From: Acidobacteriota bacterium | GTDB taxonomy: Bacteria; Acidobacteriota; Terriglobia; Bryobacterales; Bryobacteraceae | DNA length: 50,055 nucleotides | Direction of reading: 5' to 3' | Assembly (NCBI GenBank): GCA_026394015.1 | Contig: JAPKZA010000464.1 | Span: 1-50,055, forward strand | Part shown: one piece after another, positions 49,061 through 50,055 of the stretch | Layout of the letters: each line of letters opens with the position of its first letter | How positions within the stretch are numbered: the first letter of the stretch is position 1 | Position numbers and translations under genes: made by a program | Notes under the pieces: model-generated | Databases searched by the model: none | Seen by the model: only the letters and a program-made list of their open reading frames with translations | What the model was told of the DNA's origin: nothing

Positions 49061-50055
49061 CAGCGGTTACCGCCGAGTTCACCCTTGCCCCACAGTTCTC
49101 CCAGGGAATAGCGATCAAGCCACCCCTTCATCCGTTCGCCATCCAGGCGCTCAAACCGCGACTCCCCGTCTTCTCTCTCACAGATGATAACGGCTTCAGG
49201 TTCTTCCGATAGGGCATCAATGAGTTGCCTCGAGTGCGTGGTGATAACGATTTGCATCCGCTTCGACGCCGCAAGTAAGAGCTTAGCAATCAAATGGACA
49301 AGATCCGGATGGAGTCCTAACTCCGGTTCCTCTATCGCGATAAAGGGTGGCGGCTCGGGATGCAACAGGATTGCCAACAGGCAAAGGTAACGGAGTGTGC
49401 CGTCCGAAAGTCTTGTTGCAGGAATTCTCCGTCCTCCGGACTCCTCCAGAAAGAGTTGCACCGTTCCGCCGCTGATCGGAAGGGCGATCCCCTCAACCCC
49501 TTCATAGACGTTCCTGAGTTCGTCAACGATCTCTTGACGTTTTTTGCCAGAAAAACTGGACAGCACAAGTGCGAGGTTGCCGCCGCCGTCGTCGAGATAG
49601 TCACTTGCTTCATGGGTACTCTGTTCTCTTCGAAGTGGCGAGTTCGGGCCAAATGACCAGTTTCGGTACAACCGAATTGCACTGTACGTAGTCTGAAGCC
49701 GTGTAAGTGGTGGATATCGCTCTGAATCTTTAAACTGAGACAAAACTGATGCTTCCAAACTCACTTGCTCCCGCGTGAGTTTCCGCTTTGCATGTTCGAA
49801 ATCTACGAGGACAGCCCTACCCTGCTGGAATCTGTAGTAGAAATATGGATCGTTCTTCCCTGCGTAAGCGACCTCATTCTCCACCTTCTCGTCGACTACC
49901 TCAAATCGGCCACCATGGTCCTGAATCGAGAGAATATGACGGAAATTCTGTTGCTGACCCGGGTTAGACACAATCACATCACTTTTGGCTGTGCCTTGCC
50001 CCTCGGCGCTTTTCCACATCCACTCCTGCACGCCTCCCATCTCCTTCACAGGGCG
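49057..50055 (-). CDS. AAA/OLD-like ATPase, partial (N-terminus beyond the window)
   Basis: 332 residues are visible; the frame is open to the window edge. The usual N-terminal Walker A part lies outside. What remains shows an ABC-like signature LSDGTLRYLCLLAIL, Walker B FIAIEEPELGLHP and an H-like loop ITTHSRQLID, as in RecF/OLD/AAA_21 ATPases that act with partner nucleases. The stop overlaps the start of the DUF4276 gene by 4 nt. The sequence has no C-rich skew on the + strand, unlike the region to the left. It is best read as the ATPase of a two-gene defence-type operon. Confidence 0.85.
   Translation of the reverse strand, partial: RPVKEMGGVQEWMWKSAEGQGTAKSDVIVSNPGQQQNFRHILSIQDHGGRFEVVDEKVENEVAYAGKNDPYFYYRFQQGRAVLVDFEHAKRKLTREQVSLEASVLSQFKDSERYPPLTRLQTTYSAIRLYRNWSFGPNSPLRREQSTHEASDYLDDGGGNLALVLSSFSGKKRQEIVDELRNVYEGVEGIALPISGGTVQLFLEESGGRRIPATRLSDGTLRYLCLLAILLHPEPPPFIAIEEPELGLHPDLVHLIAKLLLAASKRMQIVITTHSRQLIDALSEEPEAVIICEREDGESRFERLDGERMKGWLDRYSLGELWGKGELGGNRW

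Overview
The window looks like a chromosomal segment of a high-GC acidobacterium, most likely of the Bryobacter/Solibacter type. This is an inference from gene content: a propeller-type hybrid histidine kinase, many enzymes with short RRxFL (Tat-like) leaders, an M81 (MlrC-type) peptidase, a FecR/anti-sigma protein and a tandem ABC-2 exporter operon. I saw no rRNA, tRNA, CRISPR array or complete insertion sequence.

Layout. (1) 1-416 has no gene but carries a hairpin and a 25-bp tandem repeat that resembles an IS end. (2) 417-9464, all minus strand, is a surface-glycan type cluster: three GT39-like polytopic glycosyltransferases, one of them split into two reading frames, plus a GT2-methyltransferase fusion. 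(3) 9587-22442, all minus strand, runs from a giant sensor kinase through an AsmA protein, an ECF sigma factor and its ZAS/FecR anti-sigma partner to two ABC-2 ATPase/permease pairs joined mostly by 4-nt overlaps. (4) 22532-33943 is mixed: a methyltransferase, an aldehyde dehydrogenase/membrane hydrolase/lipid kinase operon, ligA with a DedA-type gene, a TonB-like protein, an enolase-superfamily enzyme, remnants of an AraC and a VOC gene, and a MacB/Lol-type ABC exporter. (5) 33953-39662 and 41652-43944 form a catabolic block: a GSAM-like class III aminotransferase, an IclR regulator, a SelA-like PLP enzyme, an unknown protein coupled to an M19 dipeptidase, an M81 peptidase and a short SUMF1-like protein. 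(6) 39663-41622 interrupts that block with an FRG-domain gene, a decayed second dipeptidase copy and a DUF433/DUF5615 toxin-antitoxin pair whose toxin has a stop codon. (7) 43988-48463 holds an alpha-glucan phosphorylase, a zinc-ribbon protein, a zinc alcohol dehydrogenase and a small exported protein. (8) 48468-50055 holds a DUF4276 gene and the 3' part of an AAA ATPase gene, a likely defence operon cut by the window edge.

How the parts work together. The GT2 enzyme probably makes polyprenyl-phosphate sugars that the GT39-like membrane enzymes use outside the membrane. The ECF sigma factor, anti-sigma protein and ABC pairs look like one self-regulated envelope-stress or export unit. The IclR regulator probably controls the nearby PLP-enzyme and peptidase genes.

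Two features stand out. From about 17 kb to 48 kb the + strand is strongly C-rich whichever strand the genes are on, while the glycosyltransferase cluster, the FRG/toxin-antitoxin islet and the DUF4276/AAA locus lack this skew, which marks them as likely later arrivals. The best candidates for an undescribed system are the AAA + DUF4276 operon, whose DUF4276 gene appears to need a -1 frameshift at a seven-A run, and the FRG gene lodged between an intact and a decayed dipeptidase copy.
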